A stretch of 64,000 nucleotides of DNA from Adineta steineri (taxonomy: Eukaryota; Rotifera; Eurotatoria; Adinetida; Adinetidae): assembly GCA_905250115.1 (NCBI GenBank), contig CAJNOI010000148.1:124001-188000 (forward strand). The letters are read 5' to 3'. Of the stretch, positions 14,303 to 27,673 are shown one piece after another. Every line of letters starts with the position of its first letter. Positions within the stretch are counted from its first letter, which is position 1. A model generated the notes under the pieces. That model was not told the origin of the DNA. It made no database searches and was given only the letters and a program-made list of their open reading frames with translations. The translations under genes were made by a program, and so were the position numbers.

Positions 14303-16264
14303 AAATTGTGTATCAACACTTGACATATAAGTAATTCTACAGATATTTTTTCTTTCAATCAAAAAATTGATCAATAATATAAATGTCTTCGTCAAAGATA
14401 AAAAGAAAAAGTAATCGTACAAACATTATACAGGTAAATTTTATTCTATAATTTCTTGTCATGTTATATAGACTATCTATGACTGATATGAAACTGACAT
14501 TCACATAAAAAATTGAATCGCTTCGAGCTAACTTCGACTCCGAATATAGAGTCGGAAAGAAGCATGAAGAAGAAAGAACTATTGTATAAATTGTAATAAA
14601 AAGACAACAATTGAGTGATATATGAACTGAAGAGAAACGTGCTCAATATTTGTCGTAAATACATGCTGACAGCTGTCTTATTTTGTTTTTTAAATGAACG
14701 GAGGCGTGTAAACGTCATTTAAGTTCGATTTTGAGATCGAATTAGGAAGAGTATAGACGGAGAACTGCCTATTTTATTTCTTTCACATTCATCATTCCTA
14801 TAATTCGGATAACAGGCGAACGATAATAACCTAGTTTCTATTTGTCTTTTTTGTTCATGATTATTGAAGAAGCAAATACTGCTTAATCCGAGTGAAGAAA
14901 AAGAACGAAATAGTAGTTTTCTAGTTGTAAACAAAAGCTAATTCCATTAAGAAAAAAGTATTCTGACTAATTAATTGTTACAACAATTGACTGTAAGATT
15001 TCAAAGTAAGAATGATAATTTTACTTTGTTAAAATTGGAAAAAAAATGATTCTATAAATAAGATTCAAGCTGCGAATCTGTATTTGGTTGTCAGTATTCA
15101 ATTCATTCATTCTTTTGTTTAGAAAATTTCCTATTGTATTGAGGCTGAATACACAATATGACTCCAATGGATTTTTATCAATTCTAAAAATGACAACACA
15201 AACATATGGTTTAAAAATAAACAGATGGACAAATTTTTTTATGTTATCATCGAAAAAGTTTCTCTCTCCTAGTTATTGGATTAAAATAGCATGGCACGAT
15301 AACATTGTCCTATATGAATTTAAACAAAAAAAAATATATAGTTCATAAGTAGTAAACAAAAATCTAATTTCTTTTAAACATACGTCATCGTATTAATACG
15401 ACTATAGAAAAAATTACGGATTTTTATAAACACGCGAACAAACAAAGACAAAAAATGAATTAGAATATTTCGGCGATTAATGAGAGTATGAATGCTATTT
15501 CTTACTACATGTATTTATACCCATTTTCTAAAGAAACAAATGTACTATTAAGCACTATACTATTCCAATTATAAGATTAGAATTATTTCTCATTTCTAGA
15601 CTTTTTTCAAAATTCCATTTAGTTCATTGAAAACTTTCTGGAATAATCCGATTATAAACTAGTAATAGATTGTATGCACTCATTTTAAAATACATTATTA
15701 GATATTAACACAGAATATTTACAATTGATTATTTTAGCACTATTTTCAGTGACAAAATATTATATACATAGTATGATTTTAGTTAATAATAGTTTTTAGC
15801 ACTCGTAGGCATTCATTAATATGATAAGAAGAAGGTTATTTGTGCTTTATTACGAACATCTAGACACACGGATACAAAATAAGACACATCTATCTAAATG
15901 TGAATCATGTAAAGGTTTTATTATAAAATCATGCTAAAAAGTAATTATCATCTTTGAGATTAGACAAGCGGCGGACAATTTAATTATATAGACATAAGCG
16001 TGTGCCCTGAGGCAAATGGAATATTTGAAAGACAATATTTAACTAATCTATAAATAAAGATTTTCAATTTCTCAAAACATTGAAGACTAATTGATAATAT
16101 ACGTTCTGATTTATTTTTCTTATCTATCATGTCACTTGTTATAACACCATAGATTTCTAGACACTATAAATTATTTAATCGCATGTATTTACGTCAAGGC
16201 TAAACAAGACAAACATAATTAATTCAGTTGAAGGCCAAGTAAGTCACATCAATAAATAGTACTT

Positions 16265-16665
16265 GTAATTTTAATTACTTTTACTATATGATATTCTTAA
16301 CAAAATATACAAAATAATTCATCTTGAAAAAAAAACTAAATAATTGTTGAAATATTAATTAATAGATATAATTGTTTACTAATATACATAGTAGTCAAGT
16401 ATTTTGTGATAATAACTATTAGAAATACTTGTTGAATTTATTTTTTTGACTATTTGAGACTACTTTTCATGTTTGTTACAAAATGTCATTTCTACTCTAA
16501 GGATCGGAACAAATACTTATAGAATGACACTTGAGTGAAATGCAAGAGAGAAAAAGAACGTCTGTCAATTTGCATAATCATGATTATATTATACAAAACG
16601 TTCATTTTCATATTCATAGCATCAATATTGAAATAATAGCTAAGAGAATAATATTTGAAATCAAT
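16265..16665 (+). repeat. Duplicated non-coding unit, copy B (continuous)
   Basis: Direct repeat of copy A, without the internal spacer: block 1 runs to about 16394 and block 2 starts at TCAAGT 16395. The same palindrome ATAATCATGATTAT is at 16574-16587. Substitutions and small indels show that the duplication is not recent. No protein-coding potential was seen. Confidence 0.75.
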
Positions 16666-16925
16666 CTCAATTTGATGTTTAGTTGAATGAGAATTTCTTT
16701 ATCACGAACAATATCTATTTTTATCCAATTCAAAAAAATTTGTTTAAAAAAAGGAATATTTTTTTTTGACAGACAATGAGCTTCGCCCAACATGAAATAT
16801 TTTCGTTTGTTTTTCTTTGAGTCAATTGAAAACAAAAACACAAAAATGAGAAGAAAGAACGAAAGAAGAAAAAAAAAATAATAATAATAAGACAAGCCCA
16901 TTGACTATATACACATGAAATTAAT

Positions 16926-19583
16926 TTATCTGTTTTCATTTCTTAAAACTAACACTTGACCAGCATGTGTAACATTAACAGCAACAGATTCTGGTAAATA
17001 AAATGGTTCACCATCCATTTGTGCTGTCATTGGACAACATATTTCAATACGTAAATTACTACATTGTGCAATACGTATGCCACGAAAACCCATATGTATT
17101 GTTGCCATATGTGTTGTACTTAAACCGACAACTTCAATTTTTTTATCACCAAAATCTTGTCGATCAAATCGACCAATCGGAGTTGTAATTGTCGTTATGG
17201 ATGGTATATTTATTTGATCATTTGGACAATCATTTAATGTAACAAGTTCATAAACTTCATGTGTATTTGCTGGTAAATCAATAATTTCAATTGAACTTGT
17301 TGATATTTCTTGAAATGAATCACAATCTTTTTGAATAATTATTGTTTGCGATGATGTTGAAGTATTATTATTCGATGATTTACCCCATGGATTCGTACCA
17401 GATGCATAACATGGAATATTTAATACAAGTAATGTATGACAATTTCGTATTGATTCAGTTAAATCTTCTCCATCACATAATAAACGTATATACGAACCTA
17501 AATTCCACATTTTTGAACGAGCAAAATCATTTAAATATTTTCGACTTTCATTTAAATACATTAATTTATTTTTTAATGGTGATGAAAATTTTCTTGGATC
17601 ACGTTTACGTCTATCATGAAATTCTAATGCTATAGCTGCATCTAAACCAAAACTCATATAATTTATAAAACGTGTATTTGGTAATGCACGATTATTTTGA
17701 TATGATGCACGATTTGTATCACGTACAAATTTTGGATGATTTATAAATGGTAAAGGTAAACGATTTGTTGATAAATTTTCTTCTTTTATATTATTAACTT
17801 GTTCAATTGTAACTTGCCATCGATCAAGTGCTGTTGATTGTGATTGAGGTATTTGTGTTAAAATTGATAATAAACGTTTCGAATCATATTGTTCACCCCA
17901 TAATAAAACACGAGATAAATCATTACCTGTACCTAATGGACAAATACTAACAGGTGGATTATTTAATGATGGATATAATTCAGCTAAACAACTAAGAACC
18001 CATCCAACTGTACCATCACCACCGAATACACATATACGAATATTTGATAATGAAGAATAGATTTCTAATGCATGAAGTATAGTTGCATCATTTTCAAGAA
18101 GAAATACTTGACGTGGATTAAGAAGATGTAATAATTTTCGATAGATTTTTTCACCACTTTGACCACCAGAACGTTTATTAATAAAAAGTAATAGAGGTGT
18201 ATAATTGTCAACAGATGTTGTCGTATCATTTGAAGTATGAAAACGATATTGAGCACGAAAATGAGATGGAGGACCGGGTATACGACGTAACCATTGTGGT
18301 CGAACAATTATATTCCTAAACAAAAATAGATAGAATTTTGTATATTGAATAGAATAAATTTACCTTAATACTCCATAGTCACATTTATTTTTGTCATCTT
18401 GATTAAAAACTTGATCCCAGCACCGTCGATGATAACCTCTCAAGCACCATAAACATTGAAATCCACTTGATGTTCCAGCCATTTTTGGACTTGTACTATC
18501 AGATAAAAGATTTCTATTCGTGGAATTTTTTGTCATCGTATCTGATGATGATGGCATTGTTGACGGACGATTACTACCAAATAATGAACTTGATACGGAT
18601 TTTCGTTTACATAATGCACAAGGTTTGGTTAATATTGATACATGTGACCAATAATGTCGATCATATCTATTTTGATCATTTAATTCTTGTTTATTAGTAG
18701 AAGAATTCGATGGAATACTTTCAGAAAATGATGGACGACATGGTGGAATAAAATTTGTTGTTGTTGTTGCTTGTAAATCGATAAGATGATGAGTATGTAC
18801 AATAAGTGAACAGGATTCACATTGAACAAATTCAACGAATTGACTTGATTTTGGTTCTTTACATGTAAAAAATCCACAGGATTGTGATGATGAAAGATCA
18901 TTTGATTTATATGGAAACCAACAATGAGATGTTGGACATGCACGATCACTCCAATCGATACCATATGTTATAGGAATATTAACTTCAGACGATGCAGTTG
19001 AAGAAGAAGATGATGTTGCTTGTAAAACTCTAAAAGAAATAATTTATTATGTATGAAAACAAATTTTAAAACCTTTTTACTTTTTTATATTTAATATTGA
19101 TTCATCTATCATTGTTTGATGATAATCTTGTTCAGGTACCGAAGCCATATACTCATTACGTGATGGAAATGAAAAATATTGCTCATCATCATCATCAAGA
19201 TTATTATCGATCTGATTTTTTAAAGCTACTAATCGAGGATATTTATGTTCATATGATGGAGATAATTGTTCAGTAGGTGTTGTTGGTAATGATATAGATT
19301 CCGTACGACCTAATTTTTTATTTTTAGTTTGAATTATACGTCGATTAGAATCAATATCTAATTGACGTAAATCACTTTCTAGTGTAGGATGAGGTGGAGG
19401 TGTACGATTATTATCTTGATTTATAGATTTTAATGTATCACAATCACGTGGTTCACTAATAAAATCAAAACTTGAATGATATGTTCCTGTCGCTGTCGGT
19501 GATGTTAATGTTGTATGAATTGATGATGGATACTTAAGTTTATGTGGAGATCTTGATATAATTGGCGATGAAGCTTCTGCCAT
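16926..19583 (-). CDS. DGKE: Diacylglycerol kinase, epsilon-like
   Basis: Three exons (19583-19081, 19029-18364, 18315-16926) join in phase to 852 residues. The first 170 or so are Ser/Thr/Pro-rich without a domain I recognise. Two C1-type zinc-finger regions follow: the first around ACPTSHCWFPY and CGFFTC, the second around PCALCKRKS, FQCLWCLRGYHRRCW and KCDYG. The CLWC and NIIVRPQWL signature just before the kinase domain resembles DGK epsilon. The catalytic domain has FINKRSGGQ, the ATP-binding FGGDGTVGWVL and PLGTGNDLSRVLLWG, then the accessory domain (FGLDAAIALEF, MDGEPF). It phosphorylates diacylglycerol to phosphatidic acid at membranes. Human DGKE has 567 residues, so the N-terminal extension and an insert in the accessory domain are unusual. 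Confidence 0.88.
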
Positions 19584-22198
19584 TCTTTCTTTATAAAAAA
19601 AAGAAAGTGACTAAAAAATATGTTTACAATATAAACATTATGAAAGCAAAAAAGACAAGAATAGGAGAGAAGGAGAGAGAGAGAAGGGAAAAAAATGAGA
19701 ACGATGTTGTTTCTATAAGTAATAGTCTACTCATCAACAGTGTGAACATCTTTATCGTATGTGACAGTTATTTCTTTTTTTTTTCCTTCTATTTTTTTTC
19801 TCGCTTTCTCTTACAACATGATGTCTACCCACGTCCATGTCGACGATCGATAAAGATAATGATGATGATGATATGGGAGACTGCCACATCTGTTTTTGTC
19901 AAGAAAAAGACAACAATGAAATTGTCTTCATTGTCTCAATACTATTTCTCGTCCTACTGTGTATATTATATGTATATTACGCATGGCATACAAAAAGAGA
20001 ATAAAAGATAATTTCAATAGATTTTCTCGCTTTATAATACGCACATACAAATAGATAAATCTATTCAATTTATTAGCGAAAAATATAGCATGAAATTGTT
20101 TTCTTATCAATACTATGTATGTGTAAATGACCTTGACTTTTATTCAATATAAAAAACAAAGTCAACTTACCTGTATTTATTAGAATTTCTTAAACTACTC
20201 TAGTTTTCATATATATATAAATTATGTTTACTAACGAATACAATATTTTCAGATAAATCAAAATAAATATATAGTAGAAATTTGTTTTTATTATTTTTAT
20301 TTTTTTTTTATATTTTTGACAGACTGAGCGAACACACACGCACTATACGAGGAAAAGAAAAAACATTTGTTATCAGACGGAACCCGCGAGTCGTTTTTTT
20401 CTTTTTTGCTCTCCTTTTCTCTTTTTTTCCTACAATACTATCGAGAAACGCCAAGTACGCGTACGTGTTTCTGTGTCTATATACATTAAAGAAAAAAAGA
20501 AGGTAGATGATATATACACATAAATCAGTCGTAGCTCAAAACAATCAAGTATTCATCAGGAAACTCTTTTTGATTTTTTTTCTTCTCATCGTGTGTTTCT
20601 TCTATTTTGAATACGATGTAAAAATACGTTACGAAAAATTTGTCACCTGACGCATCACCCACGCAGGACTTGCATCCTTGTACTTTGAATATTATCATGT
20701 ATTCGTCATTCTTTACATTTGACACATAAACAAAGAAGAAAAGAACCACATAAACACGCACGCAATCATGCATTTGAAATAATATTTTATCTCTTGTTGA
20801 AAAATCGATGACGACAGATGTGTCGAAAAATAAAAAGGACTCAGTCATTCTATAAAGAAATAAAATCATGAAAATTATATTTTATACTACACTGAAAAAA
20901 CTAAGACTACGCTACGTTTATTCTACATAACAGAAAGAAAAAGGAAAAAAACAAAGCCTAACTCTATACAATTTGATTGATAATTATCAAATAACTTTTC
21001 ATGTTCGAATAAATAATGAAATTCTCCAATAATTAAAGCATTTCTCTTTAATTATACTTTATTCGACTACATCAAATATTCTATAATTCATTCATGTCAA
21101 TCATCAATTTGTGATTAATGTTCCTCGTGAAGTTTTTGTCCTCGTCTTTTCGATTTGCATCATAAACTTATTTAATGTTATATCTTACACTTTAAAAATA
21201 CATACAATTAAAAAAAGTTTGCACTTACAAATATTTAATACGTTAATCTAAAAAAGATAATGTATATTCAACATAATCATTTCTACATTTAGAATATAAA
21301 AACTCTTATCATTTTCGATTAACACAATGAAGTTTTTTTCTTTTCAAGAAAACAAATATTTTGTTTTCTCAATTGTCGTACAATATTAAGATCTTTATCG
21401 AACAAATGCTTACGTTAAAATATTATTATAGATTAATACATTATCTTAACGCAAGCTTAGATATTTATTCGATAGAATCAGTTTGACATTTCTATCAAAT
21501 ATTAATTAGGAAAAAACAAGGATTTTCTTAAAGGATTTAAATAGAAAACACTTATACAAAGGAAATACTATTTTAAAACATTTAGTACTCACATTCGATA
21601 AGATTATAATAAAAAAAAAGAAGAAGAAGAAAGAGAACACGTGAATTTTACGATAGAAAAACTCTTTGATTAATCGCTACAATATATTTATCAAAGGATG
21701 AATAAAAATAGAAATATAATATATATTTTCAAATGTTTTACGGAAGTAATTTATAGGTTTCTAATTAAAATCGGATAATAAATTGTTTTTTATTAGACTT
21801 ATGACAATAAAAATATTGCCAAAGGTTCAAGTCTTAATTGAATGGAAATAATTCTGTCAAGTTTTAAATAAAAGATGGGTTTTTTCTTTGAAAGAATTTT
21901 AACTATACAACAGATGTCATTCTTACATTAATCGCTGTTATATTTCGTTTATTACTTATTATAATACTATTATTATTTATTATGTTTCAGATTATTTGAT
22001 TAAATTAATCATTTTTAATCGATTCAGATCAATAATTTTTCATTGATTGGTTAAAAAAATTGACCAATCGTATAAAAACATGCGCTTGAGACGTTATTTT
22101 TATTTGTCTATCCATTCAATCTACGTGTCTTTTTGGGCAAATAATGCTATAATCAATCGAAAATTCTTTCTATTTTAGAACATAATTTAACTTCAATA
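19584..22198. other. Shared upstream region between divergent DGKE-like and SYVN1 genes
   Basis: About 2.6 kb. GA-rich tract near 19668-19690 and several pyrimidine-rich and poly-A runs. The longest open frames (20525-20869 minus, 114 codons; 19562-20011 plus) resemble nothing I know and are biased to Phe/Lys/Arg, as expected for chance frames in this base composition. It presumably contains both promoters. Confidence 0.45.
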
Positions 22199-24947
22199 AT
22201 GCCTCAAATTGTATCAGTGAAAGCAGAATATTTAATATTAGTTAGTTTTTTTATGACATTTGCTGTTATAACAAATGCTTTTTATACGAAAAAACAATTC
22301 TATCCATCTGTTGTCTATTTAACAAAATCAAGTACAAGTCTTGCAGTAAATTATATTCAGAAATATAGAAGATTTAATTTATAGTCAATTGATTTATTAT
22401 TAGGTTCTTTATGTTCAAGCATTTGTATTTGTTGTTTTATTGGGTAAACTTGTACAAAGAATATTTCTCGGGCAACTTCGAGCCATTGAAACTGAAGTTT
22501 GTATTGAATTTAATCGAAAATTTTCATTAATGTTTGTTATATTTTTAGCATCTTTACGATCGAACATGGTTTTCAGTAACCGAAACATGTTTAGCATTTA
22601 CGGTTTTTCGCGATGATTTCAGTCCACGTTTTGTTGGTTTATTTGCAATTTTACTTTTTCTTAAATGTTTTCATTGGCTATTAGAAGATCGTGTAGATTA
22701 TGTAAGGAATAAATATATATATATATTTCTTTTCCCAGAAATTAAATCAATTTAATATTTAGATGGAACAAAGTCCTGTACTTGGTCCAGTATTTCATAC
22801 ACGAGTTATTAGTAAGATTAATATTATTTTTTTATATAAACATATTTGAAAAGTTTTTGCTAAATCTTGATTAACTAGATCACTCTCTATAAAAAGAAGT
22901 AGTACTAGTTTTAAGATTGTTTTCAAAAGTTTTGATCGATTAGATTATATAGTGACAGTTCGTGTTTTATTTTATCTGACTTTGGGCTACTCCTTTTCTT
23001 GAAATATTCTATACTATGTTTAAACAATATCTCTATTATTTTATTTATGAGAGAAATGCGTAAATCTTAATATTGTGAACTGGACTTCCTGATGTTCATA
23101 ACTTCATGAATCCGGATAAAAAATAAAGGTTTAAAATAGAAGTACTGTGTAATTAAGCAAGTCTTGGAGGAGTATTCAAATTTGAATGATGTCTCTGATT
23201 ACAATTGACATTGACGATGAACCGATCTTCCTCACAGTACAGAATTGAGCTTGTAATTCAACAAAAGAGAGAGAATATATCTTTCATATTTCTATATCTT
23301 ATTCATTTTTAAGGTCTATCAACTGTTTTATTTCTTTTGGATTATTTCTTTATCCTATCGGCTTATTCACATACGATAGCACGAGGGGCATCTGTGCAAA
23401 TTGTATTTGGTTTTGAAGTAAAGCAATATCTTTTTTGGTTAATTAAATATATATGTATATCATTTTGTTCTTTAGTATGCTATTCTACTTGTTTCTGTTA
23501 TTTCAACTGCTATTAAATATATTCTACATACAATTGAAATGCGTACCGGTGAACAATGGGAAAATAAAGGTGTATTTATGCTATATTCGGATCTTATTCT
23601 TGGCTCATTTCGTGTTTTACTCTATATGATATTTATGGTTGTTATGATGAAAATTCATACATTTCCATTATTTGCTATTCGACCAATGTTTATTGCCATG
23701 AAGTATTTTATTAATTTCGTTTTTCGATTTTCTTTTTAAATTTTTCTTTCTTTTAAGAGCATTCCGTAAATCGTGCAGTGATGTGATTGAATCACGACGA
23801 GCTATTCGTAATTTAAATACAATGTATCCTGATTTAACAGCTGAAGAACTTGCTACTGTTGCTGATACAACATGTATTATATGTCGAGAAGAAATGCTTG
23901 CACAACAAAGTATTAAACGTCTTAGTTGTCAACATATATTTCATAAAAATTGTTTACGTTCATGGTTTCAACGACAACAAACTTGTAAGTTAATCTTTCA
24001 AAAACAAAACTTTTCTATATTATTCATTGAAAAATTAGGTCCTATTTGTCGAACAACTGTTTTACGACCTACAACTCCTCGAGGAGCAGCAGCAGGAGCA
24101 GCTGCAGCACCTAATGCACCTGCAGCAGGAGGAGCAGCAGCAGCACAACAACAAAATCAAGCACCGAATGGTGGAGGTATAAAATAATGAAAGAGATTGA
24201 TTAATAATTCATTATTTCATATCATTTTAGCTCAAGTACCTCCAAATGGAGCCAATACACCTCCTTCATCATCATCAGCTCCACCACCTCCATCTTCAGC
24301 TTCTTCATCAACTATTCCACCTTTTTTTAACTTTACACCGCTCAATTCAACAACTGCTCAAGGATCAACAGCAACAATTTCACAAATGCCATTTGGTTCA
24401 TTTCCCATGGTACTACCACCGTTCGGTATGTTTTTTTAACGATCTAAAAAAAGAAGAAAACCTCGAATAAAACCTTTCTATTCTTGTTATAAATTAGCTT
24501 TTCCACCACCACCTCTACCTCCTACCAACTTCACTGGAATGTCTGAAGAAGCCATTCGAGCAATGGAAGGAACAGAATTAGCACATGTTCAAGCACGTAT
24601 TCAATGTTTACGCAATGTACGAACTTTATTAGATGCATCAACAATACAAATTCAACAATATATGAATATTGTATCAACACAAAGGTTGATTCATTTTATT
24701 TTTTTTCTTCTTCTCCTCATCTAAATCGAATATTTATATTTCTAGTAATATGGAAAATAGTTCAAATATATTAAAAAATCTTAATAATGATGTTAATCAA
24801 GTATTTGCATCAACAGAAAATTCAAGAGTCGATGAAAGTGATATAGAACATATTCGTCGTCGTCGTGTAGAACTTTTAGCAAATCGAACATCTTCATCAC
24901 CATCAACAGATATACAAGATGAAAATTCTAACAATAATCATGCATAA
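22199..24947 (+). CDS. SYVN1: ER-associated degradation E3 ubiquitin ligase synoviolin/HRD1
   Basis: Eleven exons (22199-22345, 22404-22496, 22549-22701, 22763-22811, 23314-23417, 23476-23702, 23758-23984, 24039-24176, 24231-24425, 24498-24684, 24746-24947) give 573 residues. The N-terminal half is hydrophobic, with the multispanning HRD1 pattern, including QLRAIETEHLYDRTWFSVTE and HTIEMRTGEQWENKGVFMLY. The RING-H2 finger is CIICREEM, then LSCQHIFHKNCLRSWF and TCPICR. An Ala-rich and Pro/Ser-rich stretch follows, then a C-terminal coiled region. HRD1 forms the retrotranslocation channel and ubiquitinates misfolded ER proteins. All introns are about 45-70 nt except 22812-23313 (502 nt). The RING is split by an intron exactly at the Cys of TCPIC, which is phase-consistent. 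Confidence 0.94.
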
Positions 24948-26923
24948 CTATTTCTTGTTTTTTTTTCCTGTCCATTTAATCAGTTATTGGCGATTATATT
25001 TGTTTTTTTTGTTCTTGTATCAACATACATTCGAAACAGTGCTCTATCTTCTTTTTTTTTGGCCTCTGCTTTTTTTGTCATTTGGAGTACTCTTTGATTG
25101 TATATATATATACATAAACGTATCAAATGAAGGAGAACTTATCTTTAAATTATTTTGTTCTTTCGTATGCACTATTTGTTTTGTTATTGGTCCTAGTCAG
25201 ACAAATTGACATTTTTTTTTTGTTCTTTTCATTCTCTATTGTTCATTTATTATGGCTTATCTGTTGTGTATTCTAAAAGAAGGATGATTTGTCTCATTTT
25301 GAAAAATAAACGAGTTTGGTTTGGATTCTGATAGGGATATACTTAAAACAATAACAAAAACATATTATTCTTTTATTAAATATTTAACTGAAAAAAAAAG
25401 AATATAATATATATAATTATTTTGAACTAACCATCTGTATTGCATAACTATATATATGACAATAGTAAATACATTGATGATTTAATTAAGTAGTTTTATA
25501 TTTTGCACGATTCAATGGCTAATAATAATCAATATTAAGTGTTCAATGAATTAATTTACTGAATAATTGTCTGCTTGGAAAATTATTCTAAAGTAAATAA
25601 GTTGCAGATCTCTTATGCAATTGAAGAATTGTAAAAATAGAACAAAGTGCTCTGTCAACATACTTCAAAATGTGCAAAATACTTCAACTTAAGTACTAAA
25701 TACTTAGAAAATTAAGAAAGATTAAGACTAATTTTTTTGCCTACAGAATATTTTCAATGTTTGGTATTGACAATAATATAATGCAAGGATGGCACAAATA
25801 TATTGAAAGATATTATAAAATATTTCCTAGTAGTATAACTGACATCATAACTAACAAACCGACATATACAAACTTATTTAATAAAGGTGTTTTTGTTTTA
25901 AATAAATTGATTCTATCAATACTCAACCAGTAACTTTGTATTACATTGATTTAGTCGAAGATCAAATAATAAGATCAGTTTTCTTTAAAATAGATTTTTC
26001 AATGAATGATATAAGAGTAACTGATAGTTTATGTTGTAAACAAAAATAGTGGTGAAATTGAATTTTTCAGGAATATAATACGACTATATGATTTAGTGTT
26101 ATCGACTGGACAATATATATGCCATTTTGACCTTCAATTATTGTTTTCCATGAACGAAATATATGACCGTTGCTACTAGCATTGCCTATATACTGTTGTT
26201 ATATGAAAAAAATTTGTTTATTTCATCCTGACTGATTTGCTTTAGACCACTGATGATAATGACATATACATTTAGCTTCCGTAAGATAATTGTAGGAGTT
26301 TGTTAACATATGGTTAGATAAAGTAGAAATCGATCTATATGTTCAGTTTGATTCAGCTGAGCTTTATCTAAATCCACGTACTAGTTTCTAAAAAAAGAGA
26401 CACAAACATTCCTTATATTTGAAAGCTGAGTACTTTTTAAGTGTTAGATAATCTTTTCTAGATTTTTTTACCAATTCACTTTAGGAGCCAGCTTGGTAGT
26501 CTTTATGTAGAGAATTTAACGACACATCTGTTGGTACACGAATCAGCTTGAACGTTCAAAACTAAAAAAAAATGTATAGTTAAAATACGGAGACATTCAT
26601 TTTTTATGGCGTACCCGTTAAATCACATGAATTAAATTTACATTCTGTGACACGAGATACACATGATGACATTTTTTTTAGAAAAAGAGCGAAGTATGAC
26701 GTAAAAAAGAATAAATGAAAAGTCTTGTATAGTAAGGGGGCAAGCCTACAATACATACACAATATGACGCCCATATTGCTCATCCTTACCGAAAAAGGAA
26801 GAAAAGAGAAAAGGAAGAAAAGAGAAAATGGAGAATAATAAATTCAGAAGTCGACAAGAACATTCATTTCCTTGATAATCGGTATCGACTTTACTTAGTC
26901 TTATCTGATATATTCACTACATC
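24948..26923. other. Intergenic, no gene seen
   Basis: About 2 kb. AATAAA near 25301 may serve SYVN1. The last 300 bases before the nuclease-like gene are less AT-rich and include a short A/G-rich tandem repeat (GGAAGAAAAGAGAAAA type) at about 26790-26830. Nothing else recognised. Confidence 0.45.
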
Positions 26924-27673
26924 ATGGCAACCAATTCAGATCTACCTGATGATGTGAAGACGTCGCTCACACAATTCGATCAGTATGAGGAACAAGATCC
27001 AGATTTAACTATATTAAATGGAGCAATGACGTCAGTCCAAAGGAAGGCTGCACGAATGCATGAGGAAGCTGTATATGAAATGGTGAAATCAGTAGCAAAG
27101 TATGTTGTCGCTGAGACTGACTCAGACATCAATGTAATTCGTCCAATGCTGCCACACACTTATGTGAAAAATGGTTATTTGATAAAACCAGATATTATCC
27201 TTTTGATTAAAGGCAGGGATACCAAAAACAAAATTGTTATTGATGCCAAGAATCACGCAGACCTCATTCGACCAGACCAGTGGAAGAAACTCGACCGCGA
27301 TATGAAAGCAACAAAGGTATGAAGATCTCTGTTTGATTTATTTCAACTATGATTTGTGTTCGAACTGTTTTAGGCAGATTTTGGACTACTGGTTCTTAAT
27401 GAAACTGGATATTTTAGCAGGAACAGTGAAGAGGAAATGAAAAAGAATAATATTACAGTCATTAATTATATTAGGGGCACCAATCAGAGTGAGGCTGGTT
27501 TGGCAAATTACTTAGGAAAAACGATAAACCAGAACATTATATTCTCAAGTCATCGTTTCGAAAATAAAGAAGACCATGTCAACGACGAATATTCTAAACC
27601 GACATTACCTAATCCACACGGAAGAAATAAGGAAACTGTTTTTTGTATTAATCATGATACTTTGAAAAAATAA
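26924..27673 (+). CDS. PD-(D/E)XK nuclease-like protein
   Basis: Two exons (26924-27316, 27374-27673) give 230 residues. The middle matches a restriction-endonuclease-like core: a helix with glutamates (RMHEEAVYEMVKSVAKYV, residues 44-61), strand KPDIILLIKG with D90, then NKIVIDAKNH with D107 and K109, that is D-x16-D-x-K, followed by a helix (RPDQWKKLDRDMKATK) and the strand ADFGLLVLNE. This order is that of PD-(D/E)XK nucleases, with Asp in place of the usual Glu in the E-x-K position. The C-terminus has no known domain. A nuclease function is inference; inactive members of the fold exist. Its wording resembles bacterial restriction-like proteins more than animal repair nucleases, so acquisition by transfer is possible, but the gene has a normal short intron. 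Confidence 0.6.

Larger units (their letters stand above)
12741..16925. other. Long AT-rich intergenic region holding a duplicated non-coding unit
   Basis: About 4.2 kb between the convergent phosphatase and diacylglycerol kinase genes. The open frames here (14473-14718, 14719-14934, 15088-15348, 16614-16939) show no family resemblance and are probably chance. The region contains two diverged copies of one non-coding sequence, listed separately. Confidence 0.5.

Noticed and set aside
20525..20869. Minus-strand 114-codon frame between DGKE and SYVN1
   Set aside because: No recognisable domain, biased composition, no splice or conservation evidence.
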